A program made the translations under genes and the position numbers. Positions 1 to 9,839 of a stretch of 64,000 nucleotides of DNA are shown in pieces. The stretch is taken from the NCBI RefSeq assembly GCF_902809835.1, contig NZ_CADDWM010000010.1:62001-126000 (forward strand), in the 5' to 3' direction. Below the pieces are notes generated by a model. The model made no database searches, had not been told where the DNA came from, and was given only the letters and a program-made list of their open reading frames with translations. Source of the stretch: Agromyces sp. Marseille-P2726. GTDB lineage: Bacteria; Actinomycetota; Actinomycetes; Actinomycetales; Microbacteriaceae. Numbering within the stretch: position 1 is the first letter of the stretch; each line of letters opens with the position of its first letter.

Positions 1-1
1 C

Positions 2-1420
2 GCCGAGGTGGCGGGGCCCGGCTTCATCAACATCCGGCTCGACGCCGCAGCCGCGGGCGTGCTGGCGAAGACGATCGTCGAGGCGGGCGACCGGTACGGT
101 CACGGCGACTCGCTCGCCGGCCGCAGGATCAACCTCGAGTTCGTGTCGGCGAATCCCACCGGCCCGCTGCACATCGGCCACACCCGGTGGGCCGCGCTCG
201 GCGACTCGATCGGTCGGGTGCTCCGAGCCGCTGGTGCCGAGGTCGCGACAGAGTACTACATCAACGACGCCGGCACCCAGATGGACAACTTCGGCGCCTC
301 GGTGCTCGCGGCGGCGAAGGGCGAGCCCACGCCCGAGGGCGGGTACCCCGGCACCTACATCGCCGACCTCGCCGCCCGCGTGCTCGAGCGCGAGCCGCAC
401 CTGCTGGAGCTCGACGAGGCCGTGGCGCTGCACACGGCCACCGAGATCGCCTACGAGCTGCAGCTGGCCGAGATCCGAGAATCGCTCGAGCGGTTCAACG
501 TGCACTTCGACGTGTGGACGAGCGAGCGGCGCCTGCACGACAAGGCGCCCGACGGTCTGTCCGACGTCGACACGGCGATCGAGCGGCTCCGCGCGCAGGG
601 GCATATCTTCGAGAAGGACGGCGCGGTGTGGGTGCGCACCACCGACTTCGGCGACGACAAAGACCGCGTGATCCGCCGGGCCAACGGCGCGTACACCTAC
701 TTCGCCGCCGACGCGGCGTACTACCTCGACAAGGGCGACCGCGGCTTCGAGCACAAGATCTACCTGCTCGGCGCCGACCACCACGGGTACGTGCACCGTC
801 TCAGGGCGCTCGCCGGCGCCGCCGGCGATCACCCCGAGCGCGACATCGAGGTGCTCATCGGCCAGCTCGTGAGCATCAGCGGCGCCAAGCTCTCCAAGCG
901 CGCGGGCAACATCATCGAGCTCGACGACCTGCAGGCATGGCTCGGCACCGACGCGTTGCGGTACACGCTGGCCCGGTATCCCGCAGACTCGCCGCTCGCG
1001 ATCGACCCCGAGATCCTGCAGCGTCGCACGAACGACAACCCGGTGTTCTACGTGCAGTACGCGCACGCACGCACGGCCGCGGTCGACCGCAACGCGGCAT
1101 CCGTCGGGGTCGACCGCTCGTCCTTCGCGCCCGAGCTGCTGACGCACGAGACCGAATCGGCGCTGCTCGGGGCACTGCAGGAGTTCCCGCGCATCGTCGC
1201 CCAGGCTGCCGAGCTGCGCGAACCGCACCGCATCGCGCGCTACATCGAGGAGCTCGCCGGCCTCTACCACCGCTGGTACGACAACTGCCGCGTGCTGCCC
1301 CTCGGCGACGAGCCGATCGGCGACCTGCACCGCACCCGCCTCTGGCTGAACGACGCGACGCGGCAGGTGATCCGCAACGGACTCGACCTGCTCGGCGTCT
1401 CGGCGCCCGAGCGCATGTAG
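2..1420 (+). CDS. argS: Arginyl-tRNA synthetase, 3' part (cut by window start)
   Basis: Class I aminoacyl-tRNA synthetase that charges tRNA-Arg with arginine in the cytoplasm. The reading frame is open from the first bases of the window, so the N-terminal part (the family is about 550 residues; about 473 codons are here) lies outside. The HIGH signature is seen as LHIGH near bases 169-183, and the KMSKS-type loop appears as KLSKRAGN near 889-912, the form typical of ArgRS. The C-terminal anticodon-binding helical domain and the usual C-terminal Met are present. It is followed after 12 bases by a DUF2993 gene and then lysA, the argS-lysA neighbourhood common in Actinobacteria. The identification is certain; the start cannot be seen. 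Confidence 0.97.
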   Translation, partial: AEVAGPGFINIRLDAAAAGVLAKTIVEAGDRYGHGDSLAGRRINLEFVSANPTGPLHIGHTRWAALGDSIGRVLRAAGAEVATEYYINDAGTQMDNFGASVLAAAKGEPTPEGGYPGTYIADLAARVLEREPHLLELDEAVALHTATEIAYELQLAEIRESLERFNVHFDVWTSERRLHDKAPDGLSDVDTAIERLRAQGHIFEKDGAVWVRTTDFGDDKDRVIRRANGAYTYFAADAAYYLDKGDRGFEHKIYLLGADHHGYVHRLRALAGAAGDHPERDIEVLIGQLVSISGAKLSKRAGNIIELDDLQAWLGTDALRYTLARYPADSPLAIDPEILQRRTNDNPVFYVQYAHARTAAVDRNAASVGVDRSSFAPELLTHETESALLGALQEFPRIVAQAAELREPHRIARYIEELAGLYHRWYDNCRVLPLGDEPIGDLHRTRLWLNDATRQVIRNGLDLLGVSAPERM

Positions 1421-1432
1421 CCCGGTGCTTCG

Positions 1433-2266
1433 ATGACGGATGCCTCGCGCGATGCCCGCCCCACCGAGGTGTACCCCACCGAGGTGCTGGGGTCGGGTAC
1501 GGATGCCACAGCCCCCGCTCCGCGCCGACGCAACCGCGCGGCGCGGGCATGGATCACCGTCCTCGTGATGCTGGCCGTGCTGGCCGGTCTCGTCGTGGCA
1601 GCCGATCTCGTCGTTCGCAACGTCGCCGAACAGCGGGTCGCCGAGCAGCTGGAGCAGAACCTTCCGGCGGGCATCGAGGGCGACGTGAAGGTGCGGCTGG
1701 GCGGGTTCTCGGTGATCGCGCAGTATCTCGCCGGATCGATGGATCATGTCGAGCTCTCGGCACCGGAGCTCATGGTGAACGGCGTGCCGATCGCGGTGCA
1801 GGTCGACGCGCGCGACGTACCGCCGGCGCTCGACGCCCCGGTCGGTCGGGCGACCGCGACGATCGAGGCCGACGAGGCGGCGATCAACGCCCTCATCGAG
1901 ATCCCCGGAGTGCAGGGCGACGTCGCCCTCGACACCGACGCCGTCGCGTACTCCGACACGGTGCGGTTGCTCGGCCTTCCGATCGAGTACACCGTCACCG
2001 CCCGGCCGATGGCCGCGGGCGACACCGTGCTGCTCGAGCCGATCGGTGTCGAGGTGGGCGCAGGTGGCGGCGCGATCGACGTGTCGGGCCTCGCCGACCG
2101 GCTGCTCGGCGACGACCCCGTTCCCGTCTGCGTCGCCGGCTACCTGCCCGAGGGCGTCGAGGTGCGGCAGATCGTGGTCGAACCGGATGCCGCGACCGTC
2201 ACGCTGGGCGCCGCCGGGCTCAGCTTCGACGAGCAGAGCCTCTCCACGCTCGGCAGCTGCGGCTGA
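1433..2266 (+). CDS. DUF2993 (LmeA-type) membrane-anchored protein
   Basis: 277 residues. A basic N-terminal tail is followed by one hydrophobic segment (about residues 40-62), then a beta-rich outside domain with the DUF2993 pattern: a charged amphipathic stretch after the membrane helix, alternating strands, and a segment with paired Gly/Asp near the end. Family members such as mycobacterial LmeA bind phospholipid and affect mannan lipid synthesis in the envelope; the exact role here is inferred from family only. It starts 12 bases after argS, so it is probably cotranscribed with it, and its end is followed by the lysA promoter region. An uncharacterised envelope protein is the safest name. 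Confidence 0.8.
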   Translation: MTDASRDARPTEVYPTEVLGSGTDATAPAPRRRNRAARAWITVLVMLAVLAGLVVAADLVVRNVAEQRVAEQLEQNLPAGIEGDVKVRLGGFSVIAQYLAGSMDHVELSAPELMVNGVPIAVQVDARDVPPALDAPVGRATATIEADEAAINALIEIPGVQGDVALDTDAVAYSDTVRLLGLPIEYTVTARPMAAGDTVLLEPIGVEVGAGGGAIDVSGLADRLLGDDPVPVCVAGYLPEGVEVRQIVVEPDAATVTLGAAGLSFDEQSLSTLGSCG

Positions 2267-2311
2267 GCACCGCGACCCGTTCCCGATTTCGGCGGGGCTC
2301 GGCACGCTCGG

Positions 2312-2344
2312 TAGACTCCGGGGAGGCCGCTTCACAAGAGCGGC
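2312..2344 (+). promoter_or_regulatory. Putative lysA promoter -10 box and leader hairpin
   Basis: A TAGACT hexamer at 2312-2317 fits an actinobacterial -10 box. It would start transcription near 2324, just before a perfect 6-bp hairpin (GCCGCT 2326-2331, AGCGGC 2339-2344, 7-base loop). No convincing -35 box is seen. The remaining leader to the start codon is about 80 bases. Confidence 0.4.
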
Positions 2345-2421
2345 ACGCGTAAGGCTTCAGGAACCGACCCGGGTTCGCTCGCCGTGAGCGTTCCGTCGTC
2401 GTCCGTCCCGTGAGGTTTCCC

Positions 2422-3882
2422 GTGGCATCCATCCAACCCGTCCCCGGGTGGCTCCGGGCGCCCGACGACGCGAACGCGCTCGCCCCGTCGGTCTGGCCCT
2501 CGAGCGCGCACCGCGACCATGATGGCCGGCTGGTCGTCGGCGGCGTCTCCGCCGCCGAACTGGCCGAGCGATTCGGCACGCCGCTCTACGTCGTCGACGA
2601 GTCCGACGCGCGGGCGCGGGCGGCACGCATGCTCGCGGCGTTCGAGGCGGCCGCGGCATCCGTCGGCACCTCCGTGACGGTGTATTACGCGGGCAAGGCG
2701 TTCCTCTCGGGCGCCATCGTGCGCTGGGTCACCGAGGCCGGGCTCGGCGTCGACGTCTGCACCGGCGGGGAGCTGGCCGTCGCGCTCGCGGCCGGAGCCG
2801 ACCCGGCCCGCATCGGATTCCACGGCAACAACAAGTCCGTCGCCGAGATCGAGCGCGCGGTCGAGGCGGGCGTCGGCACCATCGTCATCGACAGCGAGAT
2901 CGAGATCGACCGGGTCGCCGATGCCGCGGCGCGCGCCGGCCGCGTGCAGGGCGTTCGGCTGCGGGTGAACAGCGGCGTGCACGCGTCGACGCACGAGTTC
3001 CTCGCCACCGCCCATGAGGACCAGAAGTTCGGGGTGACGCTCGAGCGCGCCGTCGAGATCGGCACCCGGATCCGCGGGTTCGACTCGCTCGACCTCGTGG
3101 GGCTGCACTGCCACATCGGCTCCCAGATCTTCGACTCCGCCGGGTTCGCCGAATCGGCCGAACGCCTCCTCGTCGCGCACGCCGAGCTCGCGCGCCTCGC
3201 GCCCCTGCCCGAGCTGAACCTCGGCGGAGGCTTCGGGATCGCGTACCCCTCGGCCGATGAGCCCGCCCCGATCGAGCAGATCGCGCTCGGCATCGCGACC
3301 GCGGTCGCAGACGGATGCCGCGACCACGGCGTGCCCGTGCCGAAGCTCGCCTTCGAGCCGGGTCGTGCCATCATCGGGCCCGCGGGCGTCACCCTCTACA
3401 CCGTCGGAACGGTGAAGCCCGTGCCGCTCGACGGCGGCCCATGGCGGCACTACGTCTCGGTCGACGGCGGCATGAGTGACAACATCCGCACCGCGCTGTA
3501 CGGCGCCGACTACACGGTGCGCCTGGCCGGCCGCGTCTCCGACGAGACGCCATCGCTCGTGCGAGTCGCGGGCAAGCACTGCGAGTCGGGCGACATCGTC
3601 GTCGACGCCGACTACCTGCCGCACGACGTCGGCCCCGGCGACCTCGTCGCCGTCGCGGCGACGGGCGCCTACTGCTGGTCGCTCGCGAACAACTACAACC
3701 ACGTGCCGCGCCGTCCGGTGGTCGCCGTCCGCGATGGGATGGCGCGAGTGATCGTGCACGGCGAGACGGAGGACGACCTGCTCTCGCGCGACGCGGAGCT
3801 CGCGGCATCCGGGTCATCGATCGAAACCGAGTCACCAGAGAGATCCGACACATCCGACGCCGCTGGAGGGGCCCCCGCATGA
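2422..3882 (+). CDS. lysA: Diaminopimelate decarboxylase
   Basis: PLP enzyme that decarboxylates meso-diaminopimelate to L-lysine, the last step of lysine synthesis. The N-terminal alanine-racemase-type barrel holds the PLP lysine in YYAGKAF (about residue 92), the CHIGSQ strand, the GGGFG phosphate-binding loop and the RAIIGPAG segment. The C-terminal domain has the active-site CESGD motif followed by DADYLP. I prefer the GTG at 2422 because GTGAGG lies 6 bases upstream; the GTG at 2410 would add four residues. The gene ends in an ATGA overlap with hom, so lysA and hom are translationally coupled, and the threonine genes continue in the same operon. Length (486 residues) is normal. Confidence 0.96.
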   Translation: MASIQPVPGWLRAPDDANALAPSVWPSSAHRDHDGRLVVGGVSAAELAERFGTPLYVVDESDARARAARMLAAFEAAAASVGTSVTVYYAGKAFLSGAIVRWVTEAGLGVDVCTGGELAVALAAGADPARIGFHGNNKSVAEIERAVEAGVGTIVIDSEIEIDRVADAAARAGRVQGVRLRVNSGVHASTHEFLATAHEDQKFGVTLERAVEIGTRIRGFDSLDLVGLHCHIGSQIFDSAGFAESAERLLVAHAELARLAPLPELNLGGGFGIAYPSADEPAPIEQIALGIATAVADGCRDHGVPVPKLAFEPGRAIIGPAGVTLYTVGTVKPVPLDGGPWRHYVSVDGGMSDNIRTALYGADYTVRLAGRVSDETPSLVRVAGKHCESGDIVVDADYLPHDVGPGDLVAVAATGAYCWSLANNYNHVPRRPVVAVRDGMARVIVHGETEDDLLSRDAELAASGSSIETESPERSDTSDAAGGAPA

Positions 3883-5189
3883 TCGAGTACCGCACCATCC
3901 GCGTCGGACTCCTCGGGGCGGGCTCGGTCGGCTCGCAGGTGGCTCGGCTGCTCCTGCACCATACCGACGAGCTCACCCAGCGCATCGGCGCTCGGATCGA
4001 GCTCGTCGGCATTGCGGTTCGCGACCCCGCCGCCAGGCGCGACGTCGACCTGCCAAGCGAGCTCTTCACCACCGATGCCGAGACGCTCATCACGGGCTCC
4101 GACATCGTCATCGAGCTCATGGGCGGCATCGAGCCCGCGCGCACCCTCGTGCTCGAAGCGATCGCCTCGGGAGCCGACGTGGTCACGGGCAACAAGGCGC
4201 TGCTGGCCGGCCACGGGCCCGAGCTGTTCGCCGCCGCCGAGCAGGTCGGTGCGCAGCTCTCGTACGAGGCTGCGGTCGGCGGGGCGATCCCGATCACCCG
4301 TCCCCTGCGCGACAGCCTCGCGGGCGACCGCATCGACCGCATCCTCGGCATCGTGAACGGCACCACCAACTTCATCCTCGACCGCATGGACACGACGGGC
4401 GCGTCGCTCGAGGACGCCCTCGCGACGGCGACCGAGCTCGGCTACGCCGAGGCCGATCCGACGGCCGACATCGGCGGGTACGACGCCGCGCAGAAGGCGG
4501 CGATCCTCGCGAGCCTCGCGTTCCACACGAGCGTCCCGGTCGAGGCGGTGCATCGAGAGGGCATCACGAGCGTCAGCGCCGATCAGGTGGAGTCAGCTCG
4601 GCGCGCCGGCTTCGTCGTGAAGCTGCTCGCGATCTGCGAGCGGTTGATCGATGGCGAGACGGGCGACGAGGGCGTCTCGGCGCGCGTCTACCCGGCGCTC
4701 GTGCCGCGCAGCCATCCGCTCGCCGCCGTGCACGGCGCGAACAACGCGGTCTTCGTCGAGGCCGCCGCCGCCGGCCCGCTCATGTTCTACGGTGCGGGTG
4801 CGGGCGGCGTGCAGACGGCCTCGGCAGTGCTCGGCGACCTCGTCGCGATCGCGCGCCGGCATGTCATCGGCGGCCCGGGCACCGCCGAGTCGACGCACGC
4901 GGAACTGCCCGTGCTCGCGATCGGCCGCATCACCACCCGCTACTCGATCACGCTCGAGGTGGCCGACGAGCCCGGCGTGCTCGAGCAGATCGCGCGGGTC
5001 TTCGCCGAGCACGGCGTCTCGGTCGAGCAGCTCCAGCAGACCGTGGCCGACGGCTCGCAGCGGGCTACGCTGGTCATCGGGACGCATGAGGCGAAGGAGT
5101 CCGCGCTCGCCGAGACCGTCGCCTCCCTCGAGCAGAGTCCCGTCGTCGCATCCGTCGCGTCCGTCCTCCGAGTCGAAGGAGCACTGTGA
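3879..5189 (+). CDS. hom: Homoserine dehydrogenase
   Basis: NAD(P)-dependent reduction of aspartate semialdehyde to homoserine, the branch point to threonine and methionine. 436 residues. The Rossmann start GAGSVGSQV is at about residues 10-18, followed by GGIEPAR, NKALLA and the catalytic-domain motif NGTTNFIL. The C-terminus (from about residue 350) is an ACT domain, the site where threonine gives feedback inhibition in this family. The ATG overlaps the lysA stop (ATGA), with GGAGGG just upstream. The gene ends in a GTGA overlap with thrC. Confidence 0.97.
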   Translation: MIEYRTIRVGLLGAGSVGSQVARLLLHHTDELTQRIGARIELVGIAVRDPAARRDVDLPSELFTTDAETLITGSDIVIELMGGIEPARTLVLEAIASGADVVTGNKALLAGHGPELFAAAEQVGAQLSYEAAVGGAIPITRPLRDSLAGDRIDRILGIVNGTTNFILDRMDTTGASLEDALATATELGYAEADPTADIGGYDAAQKAAILASLAFHTSVPVEAVHREGITSVSADQVESARRAGFVVKLLAICERLIDGETGDEGVSARVYPALVPRSHPLAAVHGANNAVFVEAAAAGPLMFYGAGAGGVQTASAVLGDLVAIARRHVIGGPGTAESTHAELPVLAIGRITTRYSITLEVADEPGVLEQIARVFAEHGVSVEQLQQTVADGSQRATLVIGTHEAKESALAETVASLEQSPVVASVASVLRVEGAL

Positions 5190-6283
5190 ACCACGCCACC
5201 CCCAAGGCATCCTCGCGCCAGTGGCGCGGTGTCATCCGCGAATACGCCGACCGGCTCGACGTGACGGATGCCACGCCCATCGTCACCCTCGGCGAAGGCG
5301 GCACGCCCCTCCTGCCCGCGCCGGCGCTCTCGCGCCGCACCGGCGCCGACGTGTGGGTGAAGTTCGAGGGGATGAACCCGACGGGCTCGTTCAAGGACCG
5401 CGGCATGACCATGGCCGTGACCAAGGCCGTCGAGGGCGGCGCGAAGGTCGTGATCTGCGCATCGACCGGCAACACCTCGGCCTCGGCCGCCGCCTACGCG
5501 ACCCACGCGGGCATCACGGCCGCCGTGCTCGTGCCCGAGGGCAGGATCGCCATGGGCAAGCTCAGCCAGGCCATCGCGCACGATGCCGAGCTCATCCAGG
5601 TGCAGGGCAACTTCGACGACTGCCTCGACATCGCCCGCGACCTCGCCGACAACTACCCGGTGCACCTCGTCAACTCGGTGAACAACGACCGCATCGAGGG
5701 GCAGAAGACGGCCGCCTTCGAGGTCGTCGAGGTGCTCGGCGACGCCCCCGACTTCCACTTCATCCCCGTGGGCAACGCCGGGAACTACACGGCGTACACC
5801 CGCGGCTACCGCGAGGACATCGACGCGGGCAACGCCACGCGGTTGCCGCGCATGTTCGGCTTCCAGGCGTCGGGCTCCGCCCCCATCGTCCGTGGCGAGA
5901 TCGTGCGCGACCCCGACACGATCGCCAGCGCCATCCGCATCGGCAACCCGGCGTCGTGGGAGCTCGCGCTCCAGGCGCGCGACGAGTCGGGCGGCTACTT
6001 CGGCGCGATCGACGACGACAAGATCCTCGAGGCGCAGCGCATCCTCTCGGCCGAGGTCGGCATCTTCGTGGAGCCGGCGTCGGCCATCAGCGTGGCGGGC
6101 CTGCTCGAGCGGGCCGCCGCCGGAGTCGTGCCCGCCGGCGCACGTGTCGTGCTGACCGTCACCGGTCACGGCCTGAAGGACCCCCAGTGGGCGCTCCGCA
6201 CCGCCGACGGCTCCGACGTGCAGCCGACGGTCGTGCCCGTCGACACCGCACAGGTGGCCCGGGTGCTCGGGCTGGTGTCATGA
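5186..6283 (+). CDS. thrC: Threonine synthase
   Basis: PLP enzyme that turns O-phosphohomoserine into threonine. 365 residues, the short actinobacterial form. The PLP lysine lies in GSFKDRGM (about residues 65-72); the cofactor phosphate loop is seen as GNAGNYT, and the ASTGNTSAS stretch is typical of fold-type II enzymes. The GTG start overlaps the hom stop as GTGA, and the stop overlaps the thrB start as ATGA, so hom-thrC-thrB are tightly coupled. No odd features. Confidence 0.97.
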   Translation: MNHATPKASSRQWRGVIREYADRLDVTDATPIVTLGEGGTPLLPAPALSRRTGADVWVKFEGMNPTGSFKDRGMTMAVTKAVEGGAKVVICASTGNTSASAAAYATHAGITAAVLVPEGRIAMGKLSQAIAHDAELIQVQGNFDDCLDIARDLADNYPVHLVNSVNNDRIEGQKTAAFEVVEVLGDAPDFHFIPVGNAGNYTAYTRGYREDIDAGNATRLPRMFGFQASGSAPIVRGEIVRDPDTIASAIRIGNPASWELALQARDESGGYFGAIDDDKILEAQRILSAEVGIFVEPASAISVAGLLERAAAGVVPAGARVVLTVTGHGLKDPQWALRTADGSDVQPTVVPVDTAQVARVLGLVS

Positions 6284-7263
6284 CCAGCGCGACCGTCGCC
6301 CCCGACGCGGGCGCTTCGGCAGCTCCCCTGAGCCCCGTCGAAGGGTCCGTCATCGGCCGCGCCGTGCACGTCAAGGTGCCGGCCACCTCCGCGAACCTCG
6401 GTCCCGGCTTCGACACGCTGGGCCTGGCGCTCGCCCGGTACGACGAGCTCGACGTCGAGGCCACGGATGCCGCAACCCACGACATCCAGGTGCACGGGGT
6501 CGGCGAAGGGGAGGTTCCGCTCGACGAGTCGCATCTCGTCGTTCGCGCGATCGCCCACACCTTCGCGCACGCTGGGATCCCGCTGCCGAGCCTTCGTCTC
6601 GTCGCCCGCAACAGCATCCCGCACGGGCGAGGCCTCGGCTCGTCCGGCGCCGCCATCGTCGCCGGCGTGGTCGCCGCGAAGGGGCTCCTCGAGGGCATCG
6701 TGGAGTTCGGGCCCGACGAGCTCCTCGAGCTCGCCACCCAGCTCGAGGAGCATCCCGACAACGTCGCGCCCGCGCTCTTCGGTGGACTCACGATCGCCTG
6801 GGTGACACCCGAGGGCCCGAGGCACAAGAAGCTCATCGTGCACCGCGGCGTCTCGCCACTCGTGCTGGTGCCCGAGCACGAGATGTCGACCGCGCTCGCC
6901 CGGTCGCTGCAGCCCGAGTCGGTACCGCACGAGGATGCGGTGTTCAACGTGTCGCGCTCGGCCCTGCTCATCGCCGCACTCATCCAGAGCCCCGAGTTGC
7001 TGCTCCAGGCCACGGAGGACAAGCTGCACCAGCACTATCGTGCGCAGGCGATGCCAGAGACCGATCGACTCATCGGCGTGCTGCGGGCGGCGGGGCATCC
7101 CGCCGTGGTCTCCGGGGCCGGTCCGTCGATCCTCGTGCTGGCGAACGATCCGAGCACACGAGCCGACGCGGTGCGCCTCGTCGAGGAGGCGGCCGACACG
7201 GCGTGGCAGGCGCTGCCGCTCGCGGTCGACTTCAAGGGCGCCACGGTCGTGCCCGCCGACTGA
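6280..7263 (+). CDS. thrB: Homoserine kinase
   Basis: GHMP-family kinase that phosphorylates homoserine with ATP, supplying threonine synthase. 327 residues. The substrate segment PATSANLGPGFDTLG lies at about residues 32-46, and the ATP-binding GHMP loop appears as GRGLGSSGAA (about residues 110-120). The ATG overlaps the thrC stop (ATGA). About 25 N-terminal residues precede the conserved domain, so a start further inside cannot be excluded. It is the last gene of the lysine/threonine run; rho follows after a 265-base leader. Confidence 0.96.
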   Translation: MTSATVAPDAGASAAPLSPVEGSVIGRAVHVKVPATSANLGPGFDTLGLALARYDELDVEATDAATHDIQVHGVGEGEVPLDESHLVVRAIAHTFAHAGIPLPSLRLVARNSIPHGRGLGSSGAAIVAGVVAAKGLLEGIVEFGPDELLELATQLEEHPDNVAPALFGGLTIAWVTPEGPRHKKLIVHRGVSPLVLVPEHEMSTALARSLQPESVPHEDAVFNVSRSALLIAALIQSPELLLQATEDKLHQHYRAQAMPETDRLIGVLRAAGHPAVVSGAGPSILVLANDPSTRADAVRLVEEAADTAWQALPLAVDFKGATVVPAD

Positions 7264-7528
7264 CGCGGCGACGAGGTCGTCGAGGTGCGGCCGGCCCCGA
7301 TGCGTCCGGCGCGTCATGCGTCGAAGGCCCCGTCGGTTGGGTGTTAGGATTGACTCGCACCCGGCAGGCGACGCAACTCCTGGCGTTCCCCGCCAATCGT
7401 GCAATTTCCAGCAATCCATTGCTTTCGCTCTCGCGCATGTCTGCGCCACCGCGCACGACATCGCTCGTGCCGGCGATCAAGCTCTCCTGGGTCGGCATTC
7501 TCGCGACCAGGGGAAAGGAACATACCCA
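7264..7528 (+). promoter_or_regulatory. rho promoter and long structured leader
   Basis: The 265-base gap before rho. TAGGAT at 7345-7350 is a candidate -10 box, giving a leader of about 170 bases. The leader is less GC-rich than its surroundings. Hairpin 1 is TGGCG (7381-7385) with CGCCA (7391-7395). Hairpin 2 is AGCAA (7410-7414) with TTGCT (7419-7423). GCAAT also occurs at 7401-7405 and 7411-7415, so two copies can compete for the same ATTGC (7418-7422). A strong ribosome site, GGGGAAAGGAA, lies at 7510-7520 before the GTG. Confidence 0.4.
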
Positions 7529-9835
7529 GTGACCAACGCAACCGACCACGCCGACGTGAGTGTGGCGAATCGCACCCGCCTCAGCGCCATGAAGGTCGCC
7601 GAGCTCCAGGAGCTTGCCGCATCCCTCGGCATCGCGGGTGCTTCGAAGCGCCGAAAGGGAGAACTCGTCGACCTGATCTCCGCCCACCAGAGCGGCGATG
7701 CCACGGCTCAGGCTCCCGCCGAGTCCGATGCGGCCGCCGCCGTCGAGGCCGTCGAGACCCCGGGTCCCGACGCTGCCCCGACGGGCGAGACGGCCGAGCC
7801 CCAAGCCGGGCCCGACACCCCGGCCGAGGTGACGAACGAGGCGGCGGCAGCAACCGAGACCGAGGCGGTCGTCGACTCGGCACGCCTCGTCGAGACGACG
7901 CCGGCACCCGCGCCTGATGCGGCGGCGACCGCCGGGGCCGCTTCGCCGGAGGCCGCTTCGCCCGAGGCCGCGACCGCCGAGGTCGCTTCGCCCGAGGCCG
8001 CGACCGCCGAGGTCGCTTCGCCCGAGGCCGCTTCGCCCGAGGCGCCGCGGACTCGCCAGGGCCGCCAGCCGCGCCGCGCGACGAGCGCCGGCACGGCCGC
8101 GACGCTGCACGTGAACCGCGGCGGAGCCGGGGTCGACCTCGTGCCGACCGGCACCGACGCCGGCGCCGATGCCGGCACCGACGCCGACGCGCGCGAGGCC
8201 GCGCGGGCCGCCGTCCGCGAGGAGCTCGCGGCCGCGACGGGCGAGGGCGCCCGCGACGGGCAGCAGACCGAGGGCGATGGCGAGCCGGCTGCCGAGCAGC
8301 CCCGGCAGGGCCGCAGCCGCAACCGGGGCCGTCGAGGCGGCGACCGCGCTGATCGCGGCGGTGACGACGCGCAGAAGTCCGCAGACGAGCGGCAGGGCCG
8401 CCAGAACGGCGAGCGCGGCGACCGGCAGAACGGTTCCGAGCGCGACACGCGCAAGGGCGACGAGCAGGGTGGCAAGTCCGGCCGCGAGCGCCAGGGCGAC
8501 GGCGACGGCAGCCGTCAGGATGGCGGCCGTGGCCAGCAGGGCCGCGACGCGCAGCCTCAGCCCGAGGGCGAGGGTGGCGGCCGCCGCAACCGCTACCGCG
8601 ATCGCAAGCGCCGCGGTCAGGGTGGCGGCGACGAGATCGAGCCCGAGATCCTCGACGATGACGTGCTGATCCCCATCGCGGGCATCCTCGACGTGCTCGA
8701 CAACTACGCGTTCGTGCGGACCACCGGCTACCTGCCCGGTCCGAGCGACGTGTACGTCTCGCTCGGACAGGTGAAGAAGTACAACCTGCGCAAGGGCGAC
8801 GCGGTCGTCGGTTCGATCAAGCAGCCGCGCGAGGGCGAGTCGAACAGCCGCCAGAAGTACAACGCGCTCGTGAAGGTCGACTCGATCAACGGCCAGACGC
8901 CCGAAGAGTCGTCGACCCGGGTCGAGTTCCAGAAGCTCACGCCGCTGTATCCGCAGGACCGCCTGCGGCTCGAGACCGAGCCCACCAAGCTCACCCAGCG
9001 GATCATCGACCTCGTCGCCCCGATCGGCAAGGGCCAGCGAGGGCTGATCGTGGCGCCTCCGAAGGCGGGCAAGACGATCGTCCTGCAGCAGATCGCGAAC
9101 GCCATCTCGATCAACAACCCCGAGGTGCACCTCATGGTCGTGCTCGTCGACGAGCGCCCCGAAGAGGTCACCGACATGCAGCGCACGGTGAAGGGCGAGG
9201 TCATCGCGTCGACGTTCGACCGTCCGGCCGAAGACCACACGACGGTCGCCGAGCTGGCGATCGAGCGCGCGAAGCGCCTCGTCGAGCTCGGCCACGACGT
9301 GGTCGTGCTGCTCGACTCGATCACTCGCCTCGGCCGCGCGTACAACCTCGCGGCTCCGGCATCCGGTCGCATCCTCTCGGGCGGCGTCGACGCCTCGGCC
9401 CTGTACCCGCCGAAGCGCTTCTTCGGTGCGGCGCGCAACATCGAGAACGGCGGCTCGCTCACGATCCTCGCGACGGCCCTGGTCGAGACCGGTTCGAAGA
9501 TGGACGAGGTCATCTTCGAGGAGTTCAAGGGCACCGGCAATTCAGAGCTCCGACTCTCCCGCCAGCTCGCCGACAAGCGCATCTTCCCGGCCGTCGACGT
9601 CAACGCGTCGTCCACGCGCCGTGAAGAGATGCTGCTCTCGCCCGACGAGGTGAAGATCACGTGGAAGCTCCGGCGCGCCCTGGCCGGACTCGAGCCGCAG
9701 CAGGCGCTCGAGGCCGTGCTCGGTCGCCTGAAGGAGACGCAGTCGAACGTCGAGTTCCTCATGCTCATGCAGAAGTCGATGCCCGTGGCCAACGGCGCGG
9801 CGCACTCGCACGGGCACGAGTCCGACCATCGGTGA
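7529..9835 (+). CDS. rho: Transcription termination factor Rho
   Basis: Hexameric RNA-dependent ATPase/helicase that ends transcripts. 768 residues, much longer than the roughly 420 of E. coli. An N-terminal Rho/SAP-like helical domain (about residues 12-50) is followed by about 320 residues of low-complexity insert: first an Ala/Pro/Glu-rich acidic part, then an Arg/Gly/Gln/Asp-rich part. Then comes the RNA-binding cold-shock-like domain (about 385-450). The ATPase core has P-loop APPKAGKT (about 510-517) and Walker B/Q-loop [13 protein letters not shown] (about 593-605). The insert is typical of actinobacterial Rho and is thought to add RNA contacts. The GTG start is fixed by GGGGAAAGGAA at 7510-7520. 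prfA starts 4 bases after the stop. Confidence 0.97.
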   Translation: MTNATDHADVSVANRTRLSAMKVAELQELAASLGIAGASKRRKGELVDLISAHQSGDATAQAPAESDAAAAVEAVETPGPDAAPTGETAEPQAGPDTPAEVTNEAAAATETEAVVDSARLVETTPAPAPDAAATAGAASPEAASPEAATAEVASPEAATAEVASPEAASPEAPRTRQGRQPRRATSAGTAATLHVNRGGAGVDLVPTGTDAGADAGTDADAREAARAAVREELAAATGEGARDGQQTEGDGEPAAEQPRQGRSRNRGRRGGDRADRGGDDAQKSADERQGRQNGERGDRQNGSERDTRKGDEQGGKSGRERQGDGDGSRQDGGRGQQGRDAQPQPEGEGGGRRNRYRDRKRRGQGGGDEIEPEILDDDVLIPIAGILDVLDNYAFVRTTGYLPGPSDVYVSLGQVKKYNLRKGDAVVGSIKQPREGESNSRQKYNALVKVDSINGQTPEESSTRVEFQKLTPLYPQDRLRLETEPTKLTQRIIDLVAPIGKGQRGLIVAPPKAGKTIVLQQIANAISINNPEVHLMVVLVDERPEEVTDMQRTVKGEVIASTFDRPAEDHTTVAELAIERAKRLVELGHDVVVLLDSITRLGRAYNLAAPASGRILSGGVDASALYPPKRFFGAARNIENGGSLTILATALVETGSKMDEVIFEEFKGTGNSELRLSRQLADKRIFPAVDVNASSTRREEMLLSPDEVKITWKLRRALAGLEPQQALEAVLGRLKETQSNVEFLMLMQKSMPVANGAAHSHGHESDHR
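7951..8045 (+). repeat. 30-bp in-frame tandem repeat inside rho
   Basis: A 30-bp unit is repeated at 7951-7980 and 7981-8010 with one difference. A partial third copy begins at 8011, and shorter CTTCGCCCGAGGCCG pieces continue to about 8045. It encodes Ala/Ser/Pro/Glu decapeptides in the flexible insert of Rho, so copy number can change without frameshift. Confidence 0.8.
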
Positions 9836-9839
9836 TCGC

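Noticed and set aside
2318-2421. Lysine riboswitch before lysA
   Set aside because: The leader is only about 100 bases and GC-rich, and shows none of the multi-helix junction pattern of the L-box.
2332-3759. A 475-codon open frame antisense to lysA
   Set aside because: It is a GC shadow of a certain gene, with no motif and a composition typical of reverse frames.
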